64,000 bases of DNA from the NCBI GenBank assembly GCA_049302185.1, contig JBAQLV010000013.1, positions 166,084-230,083 on the forward strand, in the 5' to 3' direction. Shown here one piece after another: positions 34,645 to 43,073 of this stretch (position 1 is its first letter; every line of letters begins with the position of its first letter). A model generated the notes under the pieces. That model searched no databases. It was not told where the DNA came from and saw nothing but the letters and a program-made list of their open reading frames with translations. Source of the stretch: UBA1546 sp049302185 (lineage in GTDB: Bacteria > Nitrospirota > Thermodesulfovibrionia > Thermodesulfovibrionales > UBA1546). The position numbers and the translations under genes were made by a program.

Positions 34645-35423
34645 TGGAGACCGGAATACATAAAACGGCAATCATAGATCCAAAGGCATCAATAGATGAA
34701 GGGGTGCAGATAGGCCCTTTCTGCATTGTAGGCGAGGGCGCCAGATTGAAGAAAGGGACCAGGTTAATATCAAATGTAATAATAGAAGGCAATACAGAGA
34801 TTGGCGAAAACTGCACAATACATCCTTTTGCAGGCATCGGGCTTCCGCCGCAGGACATAAAATACAAAGATGAAAAAACTGGCGTAAAAATAGGCAGCAA
34901 TAATATAATCAGGGAATACGTAACAATTCACAGGGCGTCAGTCGGCGGAGACGGAATAACTGAAATCGGCAGCAACAATTTCCTTATGGCTTATGTCCAC
35001 ATAGCGCATGACTGCAAAGTTGGTAACAATACTGCCATGGCAAACCTGGCCACACTTGCAGGACATGTTGTTGTTGAGGACTATGCATTTATTGGTGGTA
35101 TTGTTGCAATTCATCAGTTTACAAGGATTGGCGCTTATGCCATGGTGGGGGGCTTCAGCGGTGTGGGACAGGACATACCTCCTTATACAATGGCGTCAGG
35201 CCCAAGGGCAAAACTGTTCGGGCTTAATTCAATCGGGCTTAAGAGGAACAATTTTCCTGATTCAACAATTAATGATCTCAAGAAGGCATACAGGATACTG
35301 TTCAGGGAGAAACATACACTGAAGGATGCTCTCAAAAAGGTTCAGAAAGAATTGCCCCAGACAGATGAGATGAAACATCTTGTGGAGTTTATTGAGAAGA
35401 ATAAAAGAGGAATATGCAGGTGA
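34644..35423 (+). CDS. lpxA: UDP-GlcNAc 3-O-acyltransferase
   Basis: First step of lipid A synthesis: transfers a 3-hydroxyacyl chain from ACP to UDP-GlcNAc. The 259 residues comprise hexapeptide repeats, the catalytic HIAHDCKVGNN motif, GHVVVEDYAFIGG and the C-terminal helical domain (NSIGLKRNNFPDSTI). One-base overlap with fabZ. Together with lpxD it shows an outer membrane. The usual next genes, lpxI then lpxB, are only partly kept here. Confidence 0.96.
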   Translation: METGIHKTAIIDPKASIDEGVQIGPFCIVGEGARLKKGTRLISNVIIEGNTEIGENCTIHPFAGIGLPPQDIKYKDEKTGVKIGSNNIIREYVTIHRASVGGDGITEIGSNNFLMAYVHIAHDCKVGNNTAMANLATLAGHVVVEDYAFIGGIVAIHQFTRIGAYAMVGGFSGVGQDIPPYTMASGPRAKLFGLNSIGLKRNNFPDSTINDLKKAYRILFREKHTLKDALKKVQKELPQTDEMKHLVEFIEKNKRGICR

Positions 35424-35427
35424 AGAT

Positions 35428-35497
35428 GATACAGGATGCAAGATACAAGATGCAGGATAAAAAACATTGTGTATCATGCATCGTGCATCATGTATCG
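35428..35497. repeat. Inverted heptamer arrays between lpxA and lpxI
   Basis: Left array of GATACAG/GATGCAA units (35428-35458), 11-base loop, right array of GTATCAT/GCATCGT units (35470-35497) in reverse complement. It matches the arms of the composite repeats at 26.05 and 45.89 kb but lacks their GC-rich core. Confidence 0.88.
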
Positions 35498-35499
35498 TT

Positions 35500-36309
35500 A
35501 TGAAGACACTTGGATTGATTGCAGGGATGGGTGAACTGCCGAAGCTTGTTGCTGACGAGGCAAGGGAGAAGGGATACCGTGTTTTTGCCATCGGCCTTGA
35601 ACCTTTGGCAGACAAGGACCTCTCAGACCATGTTGATAGTGTAAAGAGAATAAGCGTAGGCAAACTTGGCGAGATAATAAATACCCTCAAGAAGAACCAC
35701 ATTAAAGAGGCTGTGATGGCAGGGAAGGTTCCCAAGTCTCTGATCTTCAAAAGCAAAGTAATTCCTGATTTAAGGGCAGTGAAACTGCTTTTTTCCCTCA
35801 AAGACAAGAGCGATGATTCCATACTCCTTGCAATTGCAAAGGAACTTGAAAAAGACGGCATCAAACTTCTTAACACAACTGATTTCAGTTCATCTTTCAT
35901 GACGCCGGAGGGAATACTCACAGATGAAAGGCTTTCTGAAAACGAATGGAAGGACATAGCATTTGGATGGAAGATAGCAAAAGAAATAGGGCGTCTGGAC
36001 ATAGGGCAGACTGTTATTGTGAAAGATCAGGCTGTTATGGCTGTTGAGGCGATAGAGGGAACAGATGAGGCGATTCTCAGGGGCGGAAAGCTTGCAGGAA
36101 AGGGTGCTGTCGTTATTAAGGTTGCTAAGCCCAAGCAGGATATGAGGTTTGATGTTCCTGTTGTTGGAATGAACACGCTTAAGTCCATGATAGAGGTTAA
36201 TGCCCGTGTCCTTGCGATAGAGGCAGGCAAAAGCATTCTCCTTCAGCGCAAGAAGATTATAAAAGAGGCTGATGAGGCAGGGATATCTGTTGTGGGGTAT
36301 AAGGAGTAG
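35500..36309 (+). CDS. lpxI: UDP-2,3-diacylglucosamine pyrophosphatase LpxI
   Basis: Hydrolyses UDP-2,3-diacylglucosamine to lipid X in lipid A synthesis, replacing LpxH. The 269 residues fit the LpxI (DUF1009) family: MKTLGLIAGMGELPKLVADEA at the start and the C-terminal VVGMNTLKSMIEVNARVLAIEAGKS with the conserved Asp/Glu residues in the middle (FGWKIAKEIGRLDIGQTVIV). I chose ATG 35500; an earlier in-frame ATG lies within the heptamer array. The stop abuts the convergent livK-like gene, and lpxB is not here. Confidence 0.92.
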   Translation: MKTLGLIAGMGELPKLVADEAREKGYRVFAIGLEPLADKDLSDHVDSVKRISVGKLGEIINTLKKNHIKEAVMAGKVPKSLIFKSKVIPDLRAVKLLFSLKDKSDDSILLAIAKELEKDGIKLLNTTDFSSSFMTPEGILTDERLSENEWKDIAFGWKIAKEIGRLDIGQTVIVKDQAVMAVEAIEGTDEAILRGGKLAGKGAVVIKVAKPKQDMRFDVPVVGMNTLKSMIEVNARVLAIEAGKSILLQRKKIIKEADEAGISVVGYKE

Positions 36310-37425
36310 TTACGGTTTCCAGTATTCCTCAAATTTCCCGTTTTTTGTGAACCAGACAACATAAGGCTCAACTGTTACATCGCCCTTTTCATCGAATTTT
36401 ATCTTGCCGACTGCGCCGTTAAATTCCATTGAGTGAAGTTTCTCTATAATAGCCTTGCCGTCTTTTGTTCCTGTTTCTTTTATCGCTGTAAGCATTACAT
36501 TTGCCGCATCGTATGCATATATTGAATAGGGCCCTATCTCGCCGAATTTTTTCTCATACGCATCAATAAACACCTTTGCAGTTGGGATCTTCCTTGCGTC
36601 CGGGCTGAATGTGAGATATGTGCCCTCTGCCGCATTTGCACCTGCAATCTCTATGAACTTTGGGTCTATTGTGCCGTCACCGCTCATTAGCGGAACATTA
36701 ATTCCGAGTTCTTTTGCCTGTCTTACAAGAAGCCCTGCCTCCGGATAAATGCCTCCGAAATATATGAGTTCAGGCTTTTTATCTTTCATTGCTGTGAGGA
36801 CTGTTTTGAAGTCCTTATCCCCCTGTATGATTCCTCCGTAATAGACAACCTCAACCTTGCCTGTTATGAATTTCTTGAACTCATCGGCAAGCCCCTGACC
36901 ATAAGTTGTTTTGTCATGAATTATCGCAATTTTTTTAAGTTTGAGTTTGTTTATCACAAATTCAGCTCCGACCTTTCCCTGCTGGTCATCCCTTCCGCAT
37001 ACCCTGAAGACGCCTTTGTATCCTTTTTCTGTGAGCTGAGGATTTGTAGAGCCGGGGGATATCATTGGAATTCCTGCACGGTTATATACATCTGAGGCAG
37101 GGATTGAACAGCTTGAATTAAAATGGCCTATTATTCCAACTGCGCCTGCATTCACAATCTTGTTTGCAATAGAAACTGCCTGCTTGGGCTCATGCTGATC
37201 ATCCTCAATCATTATCGCAATCTTCTTGCCGAGTACTCCGCCTTTTGCATTCCATTCCTCAACTGCAAGCGTGACGCCGTTTTTAAAATCAGTTCCCATC
37301 TTTGCCTGATCACCTGTCATTGGTCCTGCAACGCCAATCTTTATAACGTCCTCTTTTTTATGGCAGCCAGAAAATATCAGGGTTGAGACTATAAGTGCGA
37401 GTAATAGCACAGATAATTTCTTCAT
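36310..37425 (-). CDS. Branched-chain amino acid-type substrate-binding lipoprotein
   Basis: Periplasmic binding component of an ABC transporter of the LivK/LivJ type; the ligand is likely an amino acid or similar compound, but this is not shown. The ATG at 37425, six bases after AAGGAG, gives 371 residues with a lipoprotein signal (LIFSGC, Cys21). The type I two-lobe fold is recognisable from IKIGVAGPMTG, GHFNSSCSIPASDVYNRAGIPMIS and YAYDAANVMLTAI. No permease or ATPase genes are adjacent, so its partners lie elsewhere. Confidence 0.93.
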   Translation of the reverse strand: MKKLSVLLLALIVSTLIFSGCHKKEDVIKIGVAGPMTGDQAKMGTDFKNGVTLAVEEWNAKGGVLGKKIAIMIEDDQHEPKQAVSIANKIVNAGAVGIIGHFNSSCSIPASDVYNRAGIPMISPGSTNPQLTEKGYKGVFRVCGRDDQQGKVGAEFVINKLKLKKIAIIHDKTTYGQGLADEFKKFITGKVEVVYYGGIIQGDKDFKTVLTAMKDKKPELIYFGGIYPEAGLLVRQAKELGINVPLMSGDGTIDPKFIEIAGANAAEGTYLTFSPDARKIPTAKVFIDAYEKKFGEIGPYSIYAYDAANVMLTAIKETGTKDGKAIIEKLHSMEFNGAVGKIKFDEKGDVTVEPYVVWFTKNGKFEEYWKP

Positions 37426-37472
37426 GGGTTTCTCCTTATCATTCGGAATTTTGAAATTTAATGCCAATTATA

Positions 37473-38099
37473 TTAAACAATCTGATTTTCGCTGTAAAGA
37501 GCTTTTAAGAAGCGAATTACGTTATCAGCTATATCGCCTTGAATGATTCCAGATGAAACAGCAGCCGCATCTGCGCCTGAATCAAGCACGGACTTGAGAT
37601 TTTCAGTATTTATGCCCCCGATTGCAACGACAGGTATTTTTACGTGTTTCTTAATCTCTTTAAGCATTGCAATGCCTTTTGGAGCCCCTGCGTTTTTTGT
37701 CTTTGTATGGAATACAGGGCCGAATCCGATATAATCGGCCCCTCCTTTTTCGGCTTCAATTGCCTGCTTCAAATTGTGAGTTGATATCCCTATAATCTTT
37801 TCTTCCCCGACAATCTTTCTTGCTTCTTTTATTGGCAGGTCTGACTGCCCGAGATGAACGCCATCTGCATTTACTGCAAGGGCAATGTCTGTGTAATCGT
37901 TTACTATTAATACAGCGCCGAATTCATTTGTCAGTTTTCTTAATATCAATGCCTCTCTGCAGATGTCTCTGCGTGATTTGTCTTTTTCCCTGTACTGGAT
38001 ACAGCTAACACCGGCTCTTAGGACAAAAGTAACAATTTCCTTAGAGGTAAGGCTGCATCTCTTGCTATTGGTGATAAAACAAAGTCCGTTCAGATACAT
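37473..38099 (-). CDS. thiE: Thiamine-phosphate synthase
   Basis: Couples HMP-pyrophosphate and thiazole phosphate into thiamine phosphate. The 208-residue TIM-barrel protein has VSCIQYREKDKSRRD, LIVNDYTDIALAVNADGVHLGQSDL, ADYIGFGPVFHTKTK and VVAIGGINTENL, all family landmarks that bind the phosphates and Mg. It stands alone; no other thiamine gene or TPP riboswitch was seen. It ends six bases outside the livK-like gene start on the same strand. Confidence 0.95.
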   Translation of the reverse strand: MYLNGLCFITNSKRCSLTSKEIVTFVLRAGVSCIQYREKDKSRRDICREALILRKLTNEFGAVLIVNDYTDIALAVNADGVHLGQSDLPIKEARKIVGEEKIIGISTHNLKQAIEAEKGGADYIGFGPVFHTKTKNAGAPKGIAMLKEIKKHVKIPVVAIGGINTENLKSVLDSGADAAAVSSGIIQGDIADNVIRFLKALYSENQIV

Positions 38100-38109
38100 T
38101 GTTTTGACT

Positions 38110-38421
38110 TCAAATACTCTCTATTCTGTTGCGTCCCTTCCGCTTTGCCTCGTAAAGGGCGCGGTCAGCTGCCTGAATCAGTTTCTCTTCAGTGTCTATA
38201 CTTAAGGGAGGATGAGATATGCTCGTAATGCCGATGCTTATGGTAATCCGTTCGCCAGGAATGTCAGGGAAGTTATGTTCTGAGATTGTTTTGAGTATTC
38301 TTGATGCAGCTTGCAGGGCTTCTTCTTTTTTTGTCTGGGGTAGAATTATAATAAATTCTTCACCGCCCCATCTTGCAATAGTATCTATTTCCCTTCCCAT
38401 AATTAGCTGGTAGTGTAACAT
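38110..38421 (-). pseudogene. C-terminal fragment of a GGDEF diguanylate cyclase
   Basis: The 103 readable residues cover only the second half of a GGDEF domain: IARWGGEEF (the active loop, in GGEEF form), the beta-strand after it (ISIGITS) and the closing helix AADRALYEAKRKGRNRIE. The first half, with the metal-binding Asp and the NDxxGHxxGD region, is absent, as is any sensor domain. It should not be active alone and probably remains from a deleted gene. Confidence 0.7.
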
Positions 38422-38520
38422 TTTTATCTGAAAAAATTGATACCTACTAAATGTGTACCTTGATTTTTAATTACTCCAGCATTGTCCCTTCGCAACTATC
38501 TTTTATCACAGTGATTCGAT

Positions 38521-38526
38521 TATAAT
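38521..38526 (+). promoter_or_regulatory. Possible -10 box upstream of typA
   Basis: A perfect TATAAT lies 77 bases before the typA start in an AT-rich gap of 180 bases, but no good -35 is found 16-18 bases further up. Confidence 0.35.
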
Positions 38527-38602
38527 AAAACCCTGCGTTGTATTGCCGGAGACCATTTCCCCTGCAGCAACCAAAGAATATCAAATGGAGAATTAAACGG
38601 AT

Positions 38603-40411
38603 ATGAAACGTGAGGATATCAGGAATATAGCGATTATCGCCCATGTTGACCACGGGAAGACCACCCTTCTTGACGGGATGCTTAAGCAGTCTGGAATCTT
38701 TCGCACCCCTGAAAAAATGCAGGAGCGTATCATGGACTCTATAGACCTTGAGCGCGAACGCGGAATCACAATCATGGCAAAGAATACTGCGGTTGAGTAT
38801 AACGGCGTGAAGATAAACATTGTCGATACTCCCGGCCATGCTGATTTCGGCGGAGAGGTTGAGCGGACACTAAAGATGGTTGACGGCGTGCTGCTCCTTG
38901 TCGATGCATCCGAGGGGCCTCTTCCACAGACGCGTTTTGTTCTTAAAAAAGCGCTTGAACTCGGACTTCCGCCGATCCTTGTAATCAACAAGATAGACAG
39001 GACAGATGCCAGGATTCAGGAGGTAATGAACGAGGTCTATGATCTCTTCATCGATCTTGATGCAACTGAAGAACAGCTTGAATTTCCGGTGCTATATACA
39101 AATGCCAAAAAAGGTATTGCAAAAATAGACCTGTCTGATGAGACGGCAGACCTTCAGCCTCTCTTCGAAACAATATTAAAGACAATTCCGGCGCCAGAGG
39201 ACAATGGGAACGATATCCTGCAGCTTCTTGTTACTAACATTAACTACGACGATTATGTAGGCAGGCTCGCAATCGGCAGAATATTCTCAGGTACAGTGAA
39301 AGTAGGCGACACAGTTGCCATGGTGAAGGGAGACGATGAGACAACAAAAACAAAAGTCACGTCCCTCTACACATTTCGGGGACTCGAACGGATTGTTGCA
39401 AAAGAAGCCCGTGCAGGAGACATCGTAGCGCTTTCGGGTATAGAGGGAATAACCATTGGCGATACGATCACAAGCGCCGAAACACCAATGCCGCTGCCTC
39501 GTATTACTGTTGATGAGCCTACTATCTCCATAGTCTTTCAGGTCAATACCTCTCCTTTCGCAGGAAAGGAAGGTGATTATGTTACATCAAGGAATCTTCG
39601 TGAGCGGCTCGAAAAAGAGCTTCTATACAACGTTGCCATAAGAGTTGATTTCTCAGGAACCGATTCCTTTACGGTCATGGGAAGGGGAGAACTCCAACTC
39701 GCTATCATTATCGAGATGATGAGAAGAGAGGGATATGAACTCGCAGTCTCTATGCCTGAGACAATCACAAAAACGATTAAGGGGGTTGTCCATGAGCCGA
39801 TGGAGATCCTTGTCATAGACGTGCCTGAAGAATATGTCGGGGTAGTGACACAGCAGGTTGGCATGAGACGTGGAAAGATGCAGAAGATGATGAATAACGG
39901 CTACGGCAGGGTGAGGCTTGAGTTCAGGATACCGTCACGCGGGCTCATAGGCTTTAGATCCCAGTTCCTCACAGACACAAGGGGGACAGGGCTGCTAAAT
40001 CACCTTTTCGACGGCTACGAGCCGTGGCAGGGTATGATCACAAAGAGACAGACAGGCGCTCTCGTCTCAGACAGAGCAGGGAAATCTACAATCTACGCCC
40101 TCTTTCATCTCCAGCCCCGCGGGGCCCTGCTTATAAAGGAAAACACCTCTGTTTATGAAGGCATGATAATCGGCGAAAACTCGCGTGATAATGACCTTGA
40201 CGTAAATGTTATCAAAGAAAAGAAACTCACCAATATCAGGGCGGCAAATGCTGATGAGGCGCTGCAGCTCATTCCGCCGCATATCATGAGTCTGGAGCAG
40301 GCGATTGAGTTCATTAAAGAGGATGAACTTGTCGAGGTTACGCCCCAGTCCATACGCTTGCGCAAAAAGGTTCTCGAAGCGAATAAAAGACCGAAAATAA
40401 GGAAAGAATAA
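38603..40411 (+). CDS. typA: Ribosome-associated GTPase TypA/BipA
   Basis: Translation-factor GTPase acting in 50S subunit assembly and stress or cold adaptation. The 602 residues carry G1 AHVDHGKTTLLDGML (about 10-24), G3 DTPGHADFGGEVER, G4 NKIDR, the EF-G-like domains III and V and the BipA-specific C-terminal domain (TGALVSDRAGKSTIYALFHLQPRG). The length is typical. It heads a run with the flavoprotein and maf genes, each separated by about 12 bases. Confidence 0.97.
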   Translation: MKREDIRNIAIIAHVDHGKTTLLDGMLKQSGIFRTPEKMQERIMDSIDLERERGITIMAKNTAVEYNGVKINIVDTPGHADFGGEVERTLKMVDGVLLLVDASEGPLPQTRFVLKKALELGLPPILVINKIDRTDARIQEVMNEVYDLFIDLDATEEQLEFPVLYTNAKKGIAKIDLSDETADLQPLFETILKTIPAPEDNGNDILQLLVTNINYDDYVGRLAIGRIFSGTVKVGDTVAMVKGDDETTKTKVTSLYTFRGLERIVAKEARAGDIVALSGIEGITIGDTITSAETPMPLPRITVDEPTISIVFQVNTSPFAGKEGDYVTSRNLRERLEKELLYNVAIRVDFSGTDSFTVMGRGELQLAIIIEMMRREGYELAVSMPETITKTIKGVVHEPMEILVIDVPEEYVGVVTQQVGMRRGKMQKMMNNGYGRVRLEFRIPSRGLIGFRSQFLTDTRGTGLLNHLFDGYEPWQGMITKRQTGALVSDRAGKSTIYALFHLQPRGALLIKENTSVYEGMIIGENSRDNDLDVNVIKEKKLTNIRAANADEALQLIPPHIMSLEQAIEFIKEDELVEVTPQSIRLRKKVLEANKRPKIRKE

Positions 40412-40423
40412 AGCGCCCGGTGA

Positions 40424-41590
40424 ATGAACACTAACGTAATTATACTCGGCGCAGGGGCAGCGGGACTGATGTGCGCTATTGAGTCAGGAAAGCGCGGCAG
40501 GACGGTTATCATTCTTGACCATGCCTCAAAGATTGGACAAAAGATTCTTGTTTCCGGAGGAGGCAGATGTAATTTTACGAATCTGCACATTCAGGCGGAG
40601 AACTACCTCTCTGCAAACCCCTATTTCTGCAAATCCGCCCTTGCACGGTTTACTCCGCAGGATTTTATTGCCATGGTAAAAAAACACCGCATCAGCTATC
40701 AAGAAAAAGAAAATGGATGCATCTTCTGCAACGGCAGTGCATGGCAGATTGTGGACATGCTCCAAAAGGAATGCAGTTCTGTTGGTGTTGAAATGCGTTT
40801 GAACTACAAAATTGAAGAGATTATAAAAAAGAACAGGTTCATCGTAAGAACGAATTCAGCAGTGATAGAATCAGAATCCCTTGTTGTAGCAACAGGAGGA
40901 CTTTCATATCCGAATCTTGGGGCAACGACTTTTGGCCATCGCATTGCCGCACAGTTCGGGCTTCGCATCGTCCCGCCGAAACCGGCGCTCGTCCCGCTCA
41001 CATTCTCACGCAGCGATCGCGAAAAATTTGGTGAGCTAAGCGGGATATCGCTTGAGGCTGTGATAAAGTGTGGAGGGCATGAATTCAAAGGAGAAATTCT
41101 TTTTACGCATCGTGGGTTAAGCGGCCCTGCCATTCTTCAGGCATCTTCATACTGGGAGCATGGCGAAGAAATCCTTGTCAATCTTCTGCCTGATATTGAA
41201 GCCCATAGCATTTTTTTCTCCAATCGCCAGAGCAGAATTGAGATGAAAAACCTGCTCAGCCGTTATCTACCCAGAAGATTCGCGCACATATGGTGTGAAT
41301 TCTATCTTCCCTCAAAACCGCTCTGTCAATATAATGATAAGGAACTGCTTGATGCTTCCCGTCTTCTCCATGAGTGGATTATAAAACCCGCCGGGACAGA
41401 AGGGTACCGGACAGCTGAGGTCACAGCTGGAGGGGTTGACACAGACGAACTGTCGTCCAAAACCATGGAGGCAAAGAAAGTCACCGGTCTCTATTTTATC
41501 GGTGAGGTCATAGACGTCACAGGAGATCTTGGCGGATATAATCTTCACTGGGCGTGGGCGTCAGGCTGGACAGCAGGGCAGTATGCATAA
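40424..41590 (+). CDS. HI0933-like FAD-dependent oxidoreductase
   Basis: Flavoprotein of the HI0933/YhiN family, 388 residues. The Rossmann FAD motif is VIILGAGAAGLMCAIESGKRG at the N-terminus, followed by GQKILVSGGGRCNFTN and the closing FAD motif GEVIDVTGDLGGYNLHWAWASG. Its reaction is unknown in the family; a role in RNA or cell envelope metabolism has been suggested but not shown. It lies 12 bases after typA and just before maf, so the three are probably co-transcribed. Confidence 0.92.
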   Translation: MNTNVIILGAGAAGLMCAIESGKRGRTVIILDHASKIGQKILVSGGGRCNFTNLHIQAENYLSANPYFCKSALARFTPQDFIAMVKKHRISYQEKENGCIFCNGSAWQIVDMLQKECSSVGVEMRLNYKIEEIIKKNRFIVRTNSAVIESESLVVATGGLSYPNLGATTFGHRIAAQFGLRIVPPKPALVPLTFSRSDREKFGELSGISLEAVIKCGGHEFKGEILFTHRGLSGPAILQASSYWEHGEEILVNLLPDIEAHSIFFSNRQSRIEMKNLLSRYLPRRFAHIWCEFYLPSKPLCQYNDKELLDASRLLHEWIIKPAGTEGYRTAEVTAGGVDTDELSSKTMEAKKVTGLYFIGEVIDVTGDLGGYNLHWAWASGWTAGQYA

Positions 41591-41603
41591 TGACGGGAGA
41601 TTC

Positions 41604-42197
41604 ATGAAAAAAATCGTTCTTGCCTCAGCCTCGCCAAGAAGAAAAGAGATTCTTGCGCTCACAGGTCTGCGGTTCAGCGTTGAACCGTCTGACTATGAGG
41701 AAACTCTTGATAATGCAATCAAGCCCCATAATCTTGCAAAACGCCTTTCATTGAAAAAGGCGAGGGCTGTTGCAGGAAAATACCGTGATGCGCTGATAAT
41801 AGCTGCAGATACATTTATAGTTTTCAAAGGAAAACTTTCAGGGAAGCCTCATACATCTAAAGAGGCTCGAAAAATGCTTACCATGCTCAACGGCAAATCC
41901 CACTCGGTCATCACCGGCTACACGGTTTTGGACACAAGGACAGGGAAGAAGATCACCCGCTCAGTGGAGACAAAGGTATGGCTTAAAAAAATGACCGCTC
42001 ACGAGATTGATGCGTATGTTGCAACAAAGGAGCCGCTTGACAAGGCTGGCGCCTATGCGATACAAGGACGTGGAGCTGTGATTGTGAAAAAGATAGAGGG
42101 AGATTATCTGAATGTAGTCGGGCTTCCGTTGTTTGATCTCGCCGATAGCCTGAAGAAATTCGGGATTAACTTATTGTCAGGCTGGCGTTCAAATTAA
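41604..42197 (+). CDS. maf: Maf-family nucleotide pyrophosphatase
   Basis: House-cleaning enzyme that hydrolyses non-canonical or excess nucleoside triphosphates. The ATG at 41604 with GGGAG upstream gives 197 residues beginning MKKIVLASASPRRKEILAL, the family start; earlier in-frame starts overlap the flavoprotein gene. IAADTFIVFKGKLSGKP and AGAYAIQGRGA are the other family motifs. Which nucleotide it prefers cannot be read from here. Confidence 0.94.
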   Translation: MKKIVLASASPRRKEILALTGLRFSVEPSDYEETLDNAIKPHNLAKRLSLKKARAVAGKYRDALIIAADTFIVFKGKLSGKPHTSKEARKMLTMLNGKSHSVITGYTVLDTRTGKKITRSVETKVWLKKMTAHEIDAYVATKEPLDKAGAYAIQGRGAVIVKKIEGDYLNVVGLPLFDLADSLKKFGINLLSGWRSN

Positions 42198-42213
42198 ACC
42201 AACACTTTTTGTC

Positions 42214-42588
42214 CTAACGGGAAGTTTTGTTGTACTTTATGGAAATCTTGTAGCCTATCCTAGCGTGGCCTGGGAAATCTTTTCCAGCGCAGACGAGTTC
42301 CCCCTTGCCTGATTTAAGGCGGTCTTTCATCATTTTAGCAATAACAGACTCCAAGTTAAAGCCTCCGTCTATGCAATCACGTTTCATGCATTCCATCTTA
42401 AAATATGTATTGCTGTTAGGAAAGAAATTGACTGTACGCTGCATAATCACCTGGCCGCTGCTTCCACTATAGTAGTTCATGGCGACAATGACAGATGCAA
42501 CGTTCGGATAGCGTTCAGACATCAGGCCTGAATCAGCTTTCTGCTGCTTTATTTGCAGACGTTCAAAATTCTTTAGCTTACTGTTCAT
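42214..42588 (-). CDS. Conserved hypothetical protein next to cold-shock gene
   Basis: A 124-residue soluble protein that I cannot assign. ATG 42588 follows GAGGGG by six bases. Visible features: a basic N-terminus, a central beta-rich stretch (SVIVAMNYYSGSSGQVIMQRTVNFFP) and two cysteine-containing segments (MECMKRDCIDGGF, ELVCAGKDFPGHARIG). The alternation suggests a compact beta fold, perhaps nucleic-acid binding, but that is a guess. It lies 59 bases downstream of csp on the same strand, behind a hairpin, so it may share cold regulation. Confidence 0.7.
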   Translation of the reverse strand: MNSKLKNFERLQIKQQKADSGLMSERYPNVASVIVAMNYYSGSSGQVIMQRTVNFFPNSNTYFKMECMKRDCIDGGFNLESVIAKMMKDRLKSGKGELVCAGKDFPGHARIGYKISIKYNKTSR

Positions 42589-42606
42589 ATGATTCCCCCT
42601 CAAAAA

Positions 42607-42637
42607 GCAGAGCCCCCTGCTTAGCGCAGAGGGATCT
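42607..42637 (-). terminator. Hairpin between csp and the hypothetical gene
   Basis: On the minus strand CCCTCTGC..GCAGGGGG can pair (one G-T pair, loop GCTAA), followed a few bases later by TTTTT. It may be a partial terminator that lowers expression of the downstream hypothetical gene. Confidence 0.45.
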
Positions 42638-42647
42638 CTTCAGTTCC

Positions 42648-42848
42648 TTATTGTTTTACAACGTTGATTGCCTTGGGACCCTTAGGGCCTTTTTCAGTAT
42701 CAAAGCTGACTCTGTCACCCTCGACAAGGGATTTGAATCCATTGCTCTGGATAGAAGAATAGTGAACAAATACATCACTGCCGTCTTCGCTTGTGATAAA
42801 GCCAAAACCTTTGGACTCATTGAACCACTTTACTGTTCCTTCTGTCAT
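42648..42848 (-). CDS. Cold-shock domain protein
   Basis: A 66-residue single-stranded nucleic-acid-binding OB-fold protein of the CspA family, acting as RNA chaperone. Starting at ATG 42848 behind AAGGAGG, it reads MTEGTVKWFNESKGFGFIT, with RNP1 (KGFGFI) and RNP2 (VFVHYS) intact. An upstream frame extension is not needed. A perfect intrinsic terminator lies in the leader 45 bases upstream, so expression must depend on read-through. Confidence 0.97.
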   Translation of the reverse strand: MTEGTVKWFNESKGFGFITSEDGSDVFVHYSSIQSNGFKSLVEGDRVSFDTEKGPKGPKAINVVKQ

Positions 42849-42896
42849 TTTGCGTACCTCCTTACTTGTGAATTGAACTTTCAGAAGGGCACAAAT

Positions 42897-42934
42897 AAAA
42901 AAAGGCCGCAAAGCTAAAAGTCTTTGCGGCCTTT
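42897..42934 (-). terminator. Perfect intrinsic terminator in the csp leader
   Basis: A 13-bp perfect stem (AAAGGCCGCAAAG / CTTTGCGGCCTTT, 8-base loop) followed on the minus strand by seven T. It ends 45 bases before the csp start codon. There is no room for a full promoter between it and the gene. Confidence 0.88.
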
Positions 42935-42987
42935 AATGGTCTAAAAACTTCTGAAACTCTGCAATAATGATAACACGTCTGCGGATA

Positions 42988-43017
42988 ATTAGCAATAAAA
43001 TAATTTCTATCTGTCAA
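42988..43017 (-). promoter_or_regulatory. Likely csp promoter
   Basis: On the minus strand TTGACA (43017-43012), 18-base spacer, GCTAAT (42993-42988). Transcription would start near 42981 and give a leader of about 130 bases holding the terminator, like the long leaders of cspA-type genes. Confidence 0.6.
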
Positions 43018-43073
43018 GCCAAAATAGAAATGTCCTGTTGTTACCAAACAATTCCTTTAATGTCCATTATGAC

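Noticed and set aside
35467..35499. Earlier start for lpxI
   Set aside because: The extra residues are encoded by the heptamer array and are absent from the LpxI family; ATG 35500 fits better.
38100..38109. TPP riboswitch before thiE
   Set aside because: Only ten bases separate thiE from the GGDEF fragment, and no CTGAGA-type core is seen upstream.
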